From NCBI RefSeq assembly GCF_023498005.1, contig NZ_CP097289.1, positions 1,922,001-1,986,000 on the forward strand: 64,000 nucleotides of DNA, in the 5' to 3' direction. Position 1 is the stretch's first letter; each line of letters begins with the position of its first letter. Positions 42,376 to 50,440 of this stretch are shown here, in pieces. The DNA is from Streptomyces durmitorensis. GTDB lineage: Bacteria; Actinomycetota; Actinomycetes; Streptomycetales; Streptomycetaceae. The notes under the pieces are model-generated. The model was not told where the DNA came from. It ran no database searches and saw nothing but the letters and a program-made list of their open reading frames with translations. Position numbers and translations under genes: made by a program.

Positions 42376-44223
42376 TCACCGCACCACCGCCTGCTCCACG
42401 AGCAGCCGCGCCGCCGCCGCGATGGACTCGGCGTCGATTCCGGCGGCGCGCAACTGCTCGGCGGGGGACGCCGAACCCGGCATCGTCCGCACCGCGAGCC
42501 GCACCAGGCGCGGCACCGGGCTCCCGTCGCCGAAGGCCTCGCAGACGGCGTCACCGATGCCGCCCTCCGGCCGGTGGTCCTCGACGGTGAGCAGACAGCC
42601 GGTGCGGTCGGCGGCCTCGCGCAGGGTGGCGCGGTCGACGGGCTTGACCGAGTACAGGTCGATGACGCGCACCTGGATGCCCTCGCGGTCCAGGAACTCG
42701 GCGGCCGTCAGCGCCTCGTGGACGGTCACGCCCGCCGCCACCAGTGTGAGCCGGTCGGCGTCGGACGAGCGCAGGACCTTGGAGCCGCCGACGGGGAACT
42801 CCTCTCCGGGCCCGTAGATGACGGGCGTGTCCCCGCGCGACGTGCGCAGGTAGCGCACGCCGTCCAGGCCCGCCATCTGCGCGACGAGCCGCCCCGTCTG
42901 GTGGGCGTCGCACGGATACAGGACCGTCGAGTCGTGCACGGCGCGGAACATCGCCAGGTCTTCGAGCCCCATCTGGGAAGGACCGTCCTGGCCGATGGCG
43001 ACGCCCGCGTGGGAGCCGACGAGGTTGATGCCGGAGCCGCTGATCGCCGCCATGCGGATGAAGTCGTGGGCCCGGGTGAAGAAGGCCGCGAACGTGGAGG
43101 CGTACGGAACCCAGCCGCGGGCCGCCAACCCCACGGCGGCGGCGACGAGTTGCTGCTCGGCGATGTAGCACTCGAAGTAGCGGTCGGGGTGCTCCTTGGC
43201 GAAGTACTCCGCCCGCGTGGAGTCGCCGACCTCCCCGTCGAGGGCCACGATGTCGCCGCGCGCGGTGCCGAGCGCGGCGAGCGCCTGGCCGAAGGCGGTG
43301 CGGGTGGCGACCGAGTCGCCCACCTCGTGGCGCGGCAGCTCCAGATGACCGGTGCGCGTCGCGTGCAGCGCCCGCGCGGCGGCGGGCTTGCGCACCTCGA
43401 CCCGGATATCGTGCGCGCCGCCCAGCTCCTCGATCGCCGCCTGTGCCTCCGGCAGGGGCTTGCCGTGCATGCCCTCGCGGTCCTCGACGGCGGCGACACC
43501 CTTGCCCTTGACGGTGCGGGCAAGGATGGCCGTGGGCTGCCGGGTGGTGGAGCGGGCCTCCTGGAAGGCGAGGTCGACCGCGTCCAGGTCGTGGCCGTCG
43601 ACCTCGACGACGTGCCAGCCGAAGGCGGCGAACCGGCGGGCGTAGGCGCCGAGATCCCACGCGTGGCGGGTGGGGCCGCGCTGCCCCAGGCGGTTGACGT
43701 CGACGAGGGCGGTCAGATTGTCCAGGTGCTCGTACCCGGCGTGCTCGACCGCCTCCCACACCGAGCCCTCCGCCAGCTCGCTGTCGCCGCACAGCACCCA
43801 GACCCGGTAGGGGATCCGGTCGAGCCGCTTGCCCGAGAGCGCCATGCCGACGCCGACGGGCAGCCCCTGGCCGAGGGATCCGGTGGCGGTCTCCACCCAC
43901 GGGATGCGGCGCGGCGTCGGATGCCCCTCCAGACGGCTGCCCTCGGTGCGGAAGGTCAGCAACTCGCTGTCGGTGACCACGCCCGCCGCTTTGTACGCCG
44001 CGTACAGGAGGGGCGACGCATGTCCTTTGGAGAGGATGAAGCGGTCGTTGCCCGGATGGTCGGGCCGGTCGAAGTCGTAGTGCAGGTGGCGCCCCAGGAG
44101 CACCGCCATCAGGTCGGCGGCGGACATCGACGAGGTGGGGTGGCCGGATCCCGCGGCATCCGCAGCCCGGACGGAGTCGACCCGCAACTGCCGTGCGAGC
44201 GGGGCGAGTTCACTGGTGGTCAT
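42376..44223 (-). CDS. tkt: Transketolase
   Basis: A 615-residue ThDP enzyme of the short (animal/TKTL-like) transketolase type, which transfers two-carbon ketol units in the pentose phosphate pathway. Visible landmarks: GHPTSSMSAADLMAVLLG, SKGHASPLLYAA, GSLGQGLPVGVGMAL, the ThDP/Mg motif GDSELAEGSVWEA, and YIAEQQLVAAAVGLA with the catalytic Glu of the pyrimidine domain, then the transketolase C-terminal domain. Start ATG 44223 follows AAGGAGG with good spacing. It is isolated from other pentose phosphate genes, suggesting an accessory isozyme. The 292-bp gap upstream to 44516 holds nothing I can support. Confidence 0.9.
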   Translation of the reverse strand: MTTSELAPLARQLRVDSVRAADAAGSGHPTSSMSAADLMAVLLGRHLHYDFDRPDHPGNDRFILSKGHASPLLYAAYKAAGVVTDSELLTFRTEGSRLEGHPTPRRIPWVETATGSLGQGLPVGVGMALSGKRLDRIPYRVWVLCGDSELAEGSVWEAVEHAGYEHLDNLTALVDVNRLGQRGPTRHAWDLGAYARRFAAFGWHVVEVDGHDLDAVDLAFQEARSTTRQPTAILARTVKGKGVAAVEDREGMHGKPLPEAQAAIEELGGAHDIRVEVRKPAAARALHATRTGHLELPRHEVGDSVATRTAFGQALAALGTARGDIVALDGEVGDSTRAEYFAKEHPDRYFECYIAEQQLVAAAVGLAARGWVPYASTFAAFFTRAHDFIRMAAISGSGINLVGSHAGVAIGQDGPSQMGLEDLAMFRAVHDSTVLYPCDAHQTGRLVAQMAGLDGVRYLRTSRGDTPVIYGPGEEFPVGGSKVLRSSDADRLTLVAAGVTVHEALTAAEFLDREGIQVRVIDLYSVKPVDRATLREAADRTGCLLTVEDHRPEGGIGDAVCEAFGDGSPVPRLVRLAVRTMPGSASPAEQLRAAGIDAESIAAAARLLVEQAVVR

Positions 44224-44515
44224 GGCGGGTCCTCCTTGGCTGGGGGCGTTCGGTCGCGGCGGTCCGCCGGTCGCGTCGGGCCGCCGGCTCCCGCCGCGCG
44301 GGACCTCCCGACGGCACGGGCACGCGGGACTCCCGGTTGCCCCGGCGGACCGCCGCCAAACTCCGCCGGGCTCCGGGCCCCGCTCCGGGTGCGCACGCCG
44401 TTTGCCCGGCGCGCTTCGGGATACCCGTCCGTGGACGCCGCAGCAGGTGCGGGCGAGAGCCGACGCCGCGCCGCCCCACGGCCCCCACCCCCGCATGTGA
44501 TCCAGGACGGTCCCG

Positions 44516-45616
44516 ATGAAGGACGCAGTGCCCATCGAAAGCCCCGCCATGTCCGCGTACCTGGTGCCCGCGGACGCCCCCGAGGCGGACGGCACCTTCG
44601 CGTGGGAGAGCACGACGATCGTGTTCGTCGAGGTCACGGCGGGCGACGCGACGGGCACGGGCTGGACCTACGCTCCCGCGTCCACCGTGGCCCTGATCGC
44701 CGAGCAGTTGGTCCCCACGGTCACGGGTCTCGACGCGCTCGACATCCCCGCGGCGCACGCGGCGATGACGAAGACGATCCGCAACACCGGCCGCCCGGGC
44801 GCCGCCTCGTGCGCCGTGTCGGCGATCGACATCGCCCTGTGGGACCTGAAGGCACGCCTCCTGGAGATCCCGCTCGTACGTCTCCTGGGCGCGGCCCGCG
44901 ACGAGGTCCCCGTCTACGGCAGCGGAGGCTTCACGACGTACCACGACACGCATCTGGCGGCCCAGCTGAACGGCTGGGTGCACGGCCAGGGCATACCCCG
45001 CGTCAAGATAAAGGTCGGCGAGGACTGGGGGCGGGCCGCGGCCCGCGACGTGCTGCGGGTACGCACGGCGCGCGACGTCATCGGCTCGCAGGCCGAGTTG
45101 TATGTCGACGCGAGCGGCGGCTACACCCGCAAGCAGGCGGTCCGGGTGGGCCGGGTGCTTGCCGAGCACGGGGTGGGCTGGTTCGAGGAGCCGGTGCCCT
45201 CGGACGACCTGCGGGGGCTCGCGCTGGTGCGGGACGCGCTGGTCTGCGACGTGACGGCCGGCGCGTACGGCTACGACCTCTCGTACTTCGCGCGGATGGT
45301 GCCCGCCGTGGACTGCCTCCAGCTGGACGCGACGCGCTGCGGCGGTCTGACCGAGTGGCTGCGCGCCGCGGCCCTCGCGCAGGCGCACGGCATCGAGGTC
45401 TCGGCCCGCTGCGCCCCGCACGCGCATGCCGCGGTCGCCGCGTGCGTACCGAATCTGCGGCACATCGAGTGGCTCCACGACCATGTGCGGGTCGAGTCGA
45501 TGTTCTTCGACGGCGCCCTCGACCCGACGGGCGGCGTCGTCCGGCCCGACGGCGGCATCGGCCACGGCCTGGAGCTGCGGCGCACCGAGGAGGTCGAGGA
45601 ATACCGGGTCGCGTGA
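44516..45616 (+). CDS. Enolase-superfamily (mandelate racemase-like) protein with one metal ligand missing
   Basis: A 366-residue enolase-superfamily protein with the KxK base motif K164-I-K166, metal ligands D198 (YVDAS) and E224/E225 (WFEEPVPSDD), and the His/Asp dyad candidates D271 (LQLDATRCGG) and H302. In the third metal-ligand segment, DVTAGAYGYD, Ala250 stands where relatives normally have Glu (AGE); the codon is clearly GCG. Activity may be altered or lost. Sugar-acid dehydratase-type chemistry would be expected for an intact relative. Start ATG 44516. It is followed at 29 bp by a P-loop kinase-like gene. Confidence 0.8.
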   Translation: MKDAVPIESPAMSAYLVPADAPEADGTFAWESTTIVFVEVTAGDATGTGWTYAPASTVALIAEQLVPTVTGLDALDIPAAHAAMTKTIRNTGRPGAASCAVSAIDIALWDLKARLLEIPLVRLLGAARDEVPVYGSGGFTTYHDTHLAAQLNGWVHGQGIPRVKIKVGEDWGRAAARDVLRVRTARDVIGSQAELYVDASGGYTRKQAVRVGRVLAEHGVGWFEEPVPSDDLRGLALVRDALVCDVTAGAYGYDLSYFARMVPAVDCLQLDATRCGGLTEWLRAAALAQAHGIEVSARCAPHAHAAVAACVPNLRHIEWLHDHVRVESMFFDGALDPTGGVVRPDGGIGHGLELRRTEEVEEYRVA

Positions 45617-45645
45617 GACCGCACCGGCCTGCCACGCTCCCCTCC

Positions 45646-46218
45646 ATGCACACGACGGAAGCACTGCTCGTCGGAGGCCGTTCCGGGGTCGGCAAGTCCT
45701 CGGTCGGCTGGGAGGTCGCGGCGCTGCTGCGGGCGGCGGACGTGGGGCACGCGTACATCGAGGGCGACACCCTGGACACGGTCCACCCGGCACCGGAGGG
45801 CGACCCGCACCGCGCGCGGATCACCGAGCGCAACCTCGCGGCGATGTGGGGGAATTACCGCGATCTCGGCTGCCGGCGCCTCGTCTACACGAACACGGCG
45901 AGCGTGCTCGGCAGCGAGGAGTGGATGTTCGTCAGCGCGCTGCGCGGCCCGCGCATCGTCCGCGTGCTCCTCACGGCGACGGATGCCACCGTCGAGGAGC
46001 GACTCACGCGCCGCGAGCAGGGCTCGGAGCTCGAACAGCAGCTGCGCCGCAGCACGTTCATGGCCCGCCACCTGGAGGAGCACGCGGCCGACGGCACGCT
46101 GCGCGTGGCGACGGACGGGCGGCGGGTCACGGACATCGCGGCCGATGTGGTGGCCGCCACGGGGTGGATGTCCCGGAAGTCGCCGGAAACGATCTCGCGT
46201 CCGGGCCCGGCCAACTAG
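45646..46218 (+). CDS. P-loop NTPase/kinase-like protein
   Basis: A 190-residue AAA_33/shikimate- or adenylylsulfate-kinase-like protein: Walker A GGRSGVGKSSVG at the N-terminus, a LID-like basic region (LTRREQGSELEQQLRR), and the strand-end IEGDTLD likely binding metal or substrate. A small-molecule kinase is inferred; substrate unknown. ATG 45646 has no clear ribosome-binding site (a leaderless start is possible). It lies between the enolase-like gene and a VOC gene, all rightward. Confidence 0.7.
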   Translation: MHTTEALLVGGRSGVGKSSVGWEVAALLRAADVGHAYIEGDTLDTVHPAPEGDPHRARITERNLAAMWGNYRDLGCRRLVYTNTASVLGSEEWMFVSALRGPRIVRVLLTATDATVEERLTRREQGSELEQQLRRSTFMARHLEEHAADGTLRVATDGRRVTDIAADVVAATGWMSRKSPETISRPGPAN

Positions 46219-46228
46219 GCTCGCCCGT

Positions 46229-46582
46229 ATGGAGATCCTGGGAGCCACGCTGCGTATCTGCGTCGAGGACCTGGAGTCCTCGGTCGCCTTCTACGAACGC
46301 CTCGCGGGCGGTCCCGCGCAGCGTTTCGAGCGTGGGGGCGTGTCGGTCGCGGCGGTCGGGTGCTTTCTGTTGATGAGCGGTCCCGAGAAGGAGATCGAGA
46401 TCCTCCGGAAGGTCTCGGCGACGATCGCGGTGGAGAACGTCGACGAGGCGTACGCCGTCCTGAACGCGTCCGGCGCCCATGTCATCGCGGGCCCCGTCCC
46501 GACCCCGGCGGGCCGCAACCTCATCGCGATGCATCCGGACGGCGCGGTCTTCGAGTACGTGGACCGGCGCGCCGCGACCTGA
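46229..46582 (+). CDS. VOC-family (glyoxalase/dioxygenase fold) protein
   Basis: A 117-residue protein with the paired beta-alpha-beta-beta-beta units of the vicinal oxygen chelate fold: ATLRICVEDLESSVAFYERLAGG, VENVDEAYAVLNASGAHV and NLIAMHPDGAVFEYVD, in pieces. Metal ligands are not all evident. No ribosome-binding site is present; TAGGCT at 46216-46221 (-13 to -8) suggests a leaderless transcript. It is upstream of the GntR gene. Confidence 0.82.
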   Translation: MEILGATLRICVEDLESSVAFYERLAGGPAQRFERGGVSVAAVGCFLLMSGPEKEIEILRKVSATIAVENVDEAYAVLNASGAHVIAGPVPTPAGRNLIAMHPDGAVFEYVDRRAAT

Positions 46583-46644
46583 CCGCCCCTGCCCGGCCGC
46601 CCCGTATCCTCCACGGCAGGCAGGCCGAACGGAGGACGGTGCAC

Positions 46645-47316
46645 GTGGCGGGCAGTGCGAGCGGTACGGAACGGGTGTCGTTGAGCGCCCAGGCGCGCGA
46701 GGCCGTCCGGCAGCGCATCGTGGACCGCCGCTATCCGCTGGGCGCGCGCCTGGTGGAGCGCGAGGTCGCCGAGGAGCTGCGGATGTCGCGGGTCCCCGTG
46801 CGGGAGGCGATGCGCGCGCTGGTCGCCGAGGGCCTCCTGGAGCTCCTGCCGCACAGCGGGGTGCGGGTGCGCCGCCTGGAACGTTCCGACGTGCGGCATC
46901 TGTACGAGGTGTGGGAGCCGCTCGCCGTCCAGGCGTCCCGGCTCTCCGCGCGCCGGGTGGCGGAAAGCGCGCCGGACGAGCCGCCGGGACTCGCCGCGCT
47001 GCGGGCCACGCTCGGCCAGGCCGAGCAGGCGTCGGACGTGGACGACGGGCCGCGTGAGGTCGCCGCGCACACGGCGTTCCACGAGGGCATCGTGACCCTC
47101 TCCGGCAATCCTCTGCTTGCCCGCACGATGGAGCAGCTGAGCTGGCAGCTCCAGCTCCTGTTCGGCATGCGCGCGGAGCCGGACCACATGCGGGCCCAGC
47201 ACGGCCTGATCTACCGGCAGATCGCGGCGGGCGACGAGGAGACCGCGGCGGCGAGCACGCTGCTGCATGTGCGGGACAGCCAGGCGGTGGCGCTGCGGTC
47301 GCTCTTCGAGGCGTGA
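46645..47316 (+). CDS. GntR-family (FadR/FCD) transcriptional regulator
   Basis: A 223-residue FCD-type GntR regulator: winged helix REAVRQRIVDRRYPLGARLVEREVAEELRMSRVPVREAMRALVAEG (residues ~15-60, given for orientation), then an all-helical FCD ligand domain with metal-binding-type His and Asp residues (HTAFHEGIV, MRAQHGLIY). Start GTG 46645 gives a 9-nt spacing to GGAGG; GTG 46639 would be too close. Two GTATAC-centred operators lie just downstream, before the amidohydrolase genes, so it most likely represses them. Confidence 0.9.
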   Translation: MAGSASGTERVSLSAQAREAVRQRIVDRRYPLGARLVEREVAEELRMSRVPVREAMRALVAEGLLELLPHSGVRVRRLERSDVRHLYEVWEPLAVQASRLSARRVAESAPDEPPGLAALRATLGQAEQASDVDDGPREVAAHTAFHEGIVTLSGNPLLARTMEQLSWQLQLLFGMRAEPDHMRAQHGLIYRQIAAGDEETAAASTLLHVRDSQAVALRSLFEA

Positions 47317-47350
47317 CCGAGGAGGCGTGACCGAGGAGGCGTGACCGAGG
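47309..47350. repeat. 14-bp direct repeat, three copies, spanning the gntR stop
   Basis: AGGCGTGACCGAGG occurs three times head to tail at 47309, 47323 and 47337. Each copy contains GTGA, so the first provides the GntR stop codon and the others repeat it; the junctions form AGGAGGCGTG, a Shine-Dalgarno-like string followed by a start-like GTG. No open frame follows, so it is probably a slippage product. Confidence 0.75.
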
Positions 47351-47369
47351 CAAGACCCCGCCCCACCTT

Positions 47370-47379
47370 TCGTATACCA
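47370..47379. promoter_or_regulatory. GntR operator 1 (TCGTATACCA)
   Basis: TCGTATACCA fits the GntR/FCD-type palindrome T-N-GTATAC-N-A and is 54 bp past the gntR stop. Its centre lies 96 bp (about nine helical turns) from operator 2, which would allow looping. Confidence 0.6.
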
Positions 47380-47446
47380 GCGAGGTAATCCCTCGCCACC
47401 ATTCCAGGACATTCGACTACAGGACCCCTATCCTGCCTCGCCCTTC

Positions 47447-47474
47447 CTTGCGGGCGGCTCCAGCTTGGTATACA
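47447..47474 (+). promoter_or_regulatory. Promoter of the amidohydrolase operon
   Basis: CTTGCG (47447-47452) and TATACA (47469-47474) are spaced 16 nt apart (or TTGCGG with 15 nt). The -10 is inside operator 2, so a bound GntR protein would block it. Transcription would start about 40 nt before the ATG at 47519. Confidence 0.45.
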
Positions 47475-47475
47475 A
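47466..47475. promoter_or_regulatory. GntR operator 2 (TGGTATACAA)
   Basis: TGGTATACAA fits T-N-GTATAC-N-A and is nearly symmetric (TTGGTATACAAA in context). It overlaps the putative -10 of the amidohydrolase promoter, 44 bp before the ATG. Confidence 0.65.
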
Positions 47476-47518
47476 ACTGCGGACGCGTTCCCTCCGCAAC
47501 ACGCCCTGGAGCAGTCCC

Positions 47519-48793
47519 ATGTGCGTCGAGTCCATTCCTCCGCCCTCCTCCCGGCTCACCCGCCGCGGCGTCCTCGCGGGTGCGGCGGCGCTCGCCGGGA
47601 CCACGGCCGTGCTGGCCGCCTCCGCTCCCCAGGCGGGCGCCGCCGCTCGCGAGGGGCGGCAGACCGGCGGCGATCTGGTCATCGAGGGCGGCACCCTCCT
47701 GGACCCCGCGACCGGCGAGGTGACCGAGGACGCGGTGGTCGTCATCGTGGACGGCGTCGTCCGCTCGGCGGGCAGGCGCGGGCGGACCGAGGTGCCGGAC
47801 GGGGCCGAGGTGATCGACGCGCACGGGCAGTGGATCCTGCCGGGCCTCGTCGAGGGGCACATCCACCTCAACACCGCCGCCGAGGCCCGCGACGCGGTGC
47901 TGCTCGGCGCGACCAGTGCCCGCAGCGGCTCGACCAACTTCTTCCAGGACATCGCCGTGCGGGAACTGGCCCGCCAGGCCCCGGAGCAGGCGCCCCGGCT
48001 GCGCGCCGCCGGTGTCTTCGTCACGCCCGACCTGGGCGACACGATCCTCGCCGACCCGGAGCTGACCCCGCTGGCCAGGCTGCGGGACGGCGTGCGCTCG
48101 CCCGAGGCGCTGCGCCGCGTCGTCGAGGTCAACCTCGCCCGTGGCGCCGACGTCATCAAGACCCGGGTCAACGAGCGGGCAGGGCTGCCCGAGCAGGACC
48201 CGCTGGCCCAGGTGTACGACCGCGAGCAGCTGTCCGCCGTGGTCGCGGCGGCCCGGCGCGGCGGCAAGGGCGTGCTCTGCCACAGCTACAGCGAGAAGGG
48301 CTGCCACGACGCCGTCATGGCGGGCATCCGCTCGCTGGAGCACGGCGCGTTCGTCGGCGAGCGCACGCTGCACGAGATGCGGCGCAGGGGCACGTACTTC
48401 ACGCCGACCCTCACCGCGATCGCCGGTCTCGCCGACTCCCCGGACCCGGTGCTCGCCGAGCGCGGCCGCCAGTACCTGCCGGTCCTGAAGCGGGCCGTGC
48501 TCGCCGCGCACGAGATGGGCGTACCGCTCGCGGCGGGCACGGACTCCTCCGGCGGGAAGATCAAGCCCATCGGCCGCGAGGTGGAGCTGATGCGCGAGGC
48601 CGGGCTCTCCGCGCTCGACGCGATCCGCACGGCCACCACCGGGGCCGCGAAGCTGCTCGGCCTCGAGCGCACGGCGGGCAGCCTCGCGCGTGGCTTCGCC
48701 GGTGACGTGATCCTCCTGGACGGCGACCCGCTGTCCGACGTGACGGTCCTCAAGAAGCCCCTGCGCGTGGTCCGTTCGGGCATCGCTCTCTGA
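47519..48793 (+). CDS. Exported amidohydrolase with twin-arginine signal
   Basis: A 424-residue amidohydrolase of the imidazolonepropionase/prolidase-like branch. The N-terminus SRLTRRGVLAGAAALAG with R15-R16 and an AQA-like cleavage region (APQAGAAA) is a Tat signal, so the enzyme is exported folded. Zinc ligands: H114/H116 (VEGHIHL), a Lys in DVIKTRVN likely carboxylated, LCHSYS, SLEHGAF and GTDSSGG. It hydrolyses C-N bonds of a cyclic amide, imide or dipeptide; substrate unknown. Start ATG 47519 after GGAG. It is 58 bp before a second Tat amidohydrolase, and the GntR operators precede it. Confidence 0.87.
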   Translation: MCVESIPPPSSRLTRRGVLAGAAALAGTTAVLAASAPQAGAAAREGRQTGGDLVIEGGTLLDPATGEVTEDAVVVIVDGVVRSAGRRGRTEVPDGAEVIDAHGQWILPGLVEGHIHLNTAAEARDAVLLGATSARSGSTNFFQDIAVRELARQAPEQAPRLRAAGVFVTPDLGDTILADPELTPLARLRDGVRSPEALRRVVEVNLARGADVIKTRVNERAGLPEQDPLAQVYDREQLSAVVAAARRGGKGVLCHSYSEKGCHDAVMAGIRSLEHGAFVGERTLHEMRRRGTYFTPTLTAIAGLADSPDPVLAERGRQYLPVLKRAVLAAHEMGVPLAAGTDSSGGKIKPIGREVELMREAGLSALDAIRTATTGAAKLLGLERTAGSLARGFAGDVILLDGDPLSDVTVLKKPLRVVRSGIAL

Positions 48794-48851
48794 ACCCCAC
48801 CGTCCCCTTTTCGGCAGTCATCTGCGCACCCCATCCCCGAAGGAGACCCCT

Positions 48852-50147
48852 ATGACGCCTCTCTCCCGCCGCGGCGTGCTCGGCGCCGCCGCCGCGTTCG
48901 CCGGTACCGGAGCCGCCGTGGCCGCCGGCTCCCCGGCCACCGCCTCGTCCCGTGGCGACGGCCACCGCCCCAAGGCCGTGGTGTTCCGCGACGTCCGCCC
49001 CTTCGGCGCGAAGAAGCCCGTCGACCTCACGGTGGTCGACGGCCGGATCACGGACGGCCGGGCCCCCAAGGGCGCCAAGGTGATCGACGGCGGCGGCCGG
49101 GTCGCCCTGCCCTCGCTCGTGGACGCCCACATCCACCCGGACAAGACGACGTGGGGCAGCTCCTGGATCACGCGGAAGCCGGCGAGCGGCATCGCCGACT
49201 ACTGCGCCCAGGACGTGGAGGTGTTCAAGAGCCAGCCCCGGCCCGTCGGCGAGCGGGCGTACGGCCTGATGGCGCACGCCGTGACCCGGGGCACCCGCGC
49301 GATGCGCGCCCACGTGGACGTGGCGCCCGCGTACGACCTGGCCGGCGTCGAGGGCGTGAACGCGGCCCGCAAGCGGCTCGGGCACGCCCTGGACGTGCAG
49401 GTCGTGGCCTTCCCGCAGCACGGCGTGATCCGGACTCCCGGCACGGCTGAGCTCCTGGAGGAAGCGGCCCGTTCCGGCGCGATCGATCTGGTCGGCGGCA
49501 TCGACCCGATCAGCTTCGACAACGCGATGGACGAGCAGCTCGACCTGGTCTTCGGCCTCGCGGACCGGCACGGGGTCGGCGTGGACATCCACCTGCACGA
49601 CCGCGACGAGAAGGGCACCAAGGTCCTGCGGGCCATCATCGACCGCACCCGCGCCCTCTCCCTGCGCGGCAAGGTCACGGTCAGCCACGTCTTCTGCCTG
49701 CCGAACCTGTCCGACACCGAACTGGACAAGATGGCGGCCGACCTGGGCGAGCAGGACATCTCCCTGACGACGGTCGCGCCGAACGAGTCGCTCGTCCTGC
49801 CGATCGCGAAGCTGCGCGAGCACGGCGTGCGGGTCGGGCTCGGCTCGGACGGGGTGCGCGACTCGTGGAGCCCGTTCGGCAACGCCGACATGCTGCACCG
49901 CGCGCACATACTCGGCTGGGTCACCGACGTCCGCCTCGACGACGAACTCGCCGACTGCTACGGCGTGGGCGCACACGGCGGCGCCGACGTGATGGGCCTG
50001 GACCACGCGGACCTGAAGCCCGGCGCCCCCGCCGACTTCATCCTCGTACGCGGCGAGTGCCTGCCGCAGGTCCTGGTGGACATGCCGCAGCGGGACATGG
50101 TGGTCCACGGCGGCCAGGTCGTGGCCAGGAACGGCGAGTTGGCGTAG
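48852..50147 (+). CDS. Exported cytosine-deaminase-like amidohydrolase with twin-arginine signal
   Basis: A 431-residue amidohydrolase similar to the CodA/atrazine-degradation group. Signal LSRRGVLGAAAAFAGTGAAV (twin Arg at 6-7). Metal motifs: LVDAHIHPDKT, MRAHVDVAP, DIHLHDRDE, VSHVFCLP and GSDGVRDSWSP. The usual CodA Glu is represented in HLHDRDE. It follows the first amidohydrolase in the same direction with GAAGGAG before ATG 48852, implying one GntR-controlled operon for uptake-independent breakdown of a cyclic N-compound. Function beyond hydrolase/deaminase is inference. Confidence 0.85.
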   Translation: MTPLSRRGVLGAAAAFAGTGAAVAAGSPATASSRGDGHRPKAVVFRDVRPFGAKKPVDLTVVDGRITDGRAPKGAKVIDGGGRVALPSLVDAHIHPDKTTWGSSWITRKPASGIADYCAQDVEVFKSQPRPVGERAYGLMAHAVTRGTRAMRAHVDVAPAYDLAGVEGVNAARKRLGHALDVQVVAFPQHGVIRTPGTAELLEEAARSGAIDLVGGIDPISFDNAMDEQLDLVFGLADRHGVGVDIHLHDRDEKGTKVLRAIIDRTRALSLRGKVTVSHVFCLPNLSDTELDKMAADLGEQDISLTTVAPNESLVLPIAKLREHGVRVGLGSDGVRDSWSPFGNADMLHRAHILGWVTDVRLDDELADCYGVGAHGGADVMGLDHADLKPGAPADFILVRGECLPQVLVDMPQRDMVVHGGQVVARNGELA

Positions 50148-50404
50148 CCCGACCCCCTGAGGGCGACCGACACCCACCCCCAGGGACACCCACCGCCCCG
50201 AAGCCCCGCGCCCCGCCGACTCCTCCTCATACGCGAGGAGCAACCCGCCACAGGCCAGGGCCGATCCGCCGCAGCCGGGCATGGTGACCACCACGGCGAC
50301 ATCGTGGCCAGGAACGGCGAGCTGGCGTAGCCGGTGCCCTGGGGGGCGGCCGACACCCCCCCAGGGACATCCACCACCCCGAAGCCCCGCGCCCCGCCGA
50401 CTCC
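50121..50404. repeat. Direct duplication of the amidohydrolase gene tail and downstream spacer
   Basis: About 100 bp from 50121 to 50223, containing the last codons of the amidohydrolase (VARNGELA and stop) plus spacer, recurs with few changes at 50304-50404; the second copy still reads DHHGDIVARNGELA and TAG in one frame. The copies are offset by about 181-183 bp. The whole 293-bp gap between 50147 and 50441 consists of this duplication, an intervening unmatched stretch and a terminator. Confidence 0.8.
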
Positions 50405-50437
50405 CTGGGAGGGGCGGCTGCCCCGCCCCTCCCAGGG
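50403..50437. terminator. 15-bp stem hairpin terminator between convergent genes
   Basis: CCCTGGGAGGGGCGG (50403-50417), loop CTGCC, CCGCCCCTCCCAGGG (50423-50437): perfect 15-bp stem with a 5-nt loop. It sits 4 bp before the stop of the DUF5107 gene and terminates both directions. Confidence 0.85.
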
Positions 50438-50440
50438 CCT

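Noticed and set aside
42574..46218. Very long rightward open frame over the transketolase and enolase-like genes
   Set aside because: Only its last 191 codons (from 45646) look like a real protein; the rest is antisense or out-of-frame shadow of the two recognised genes.
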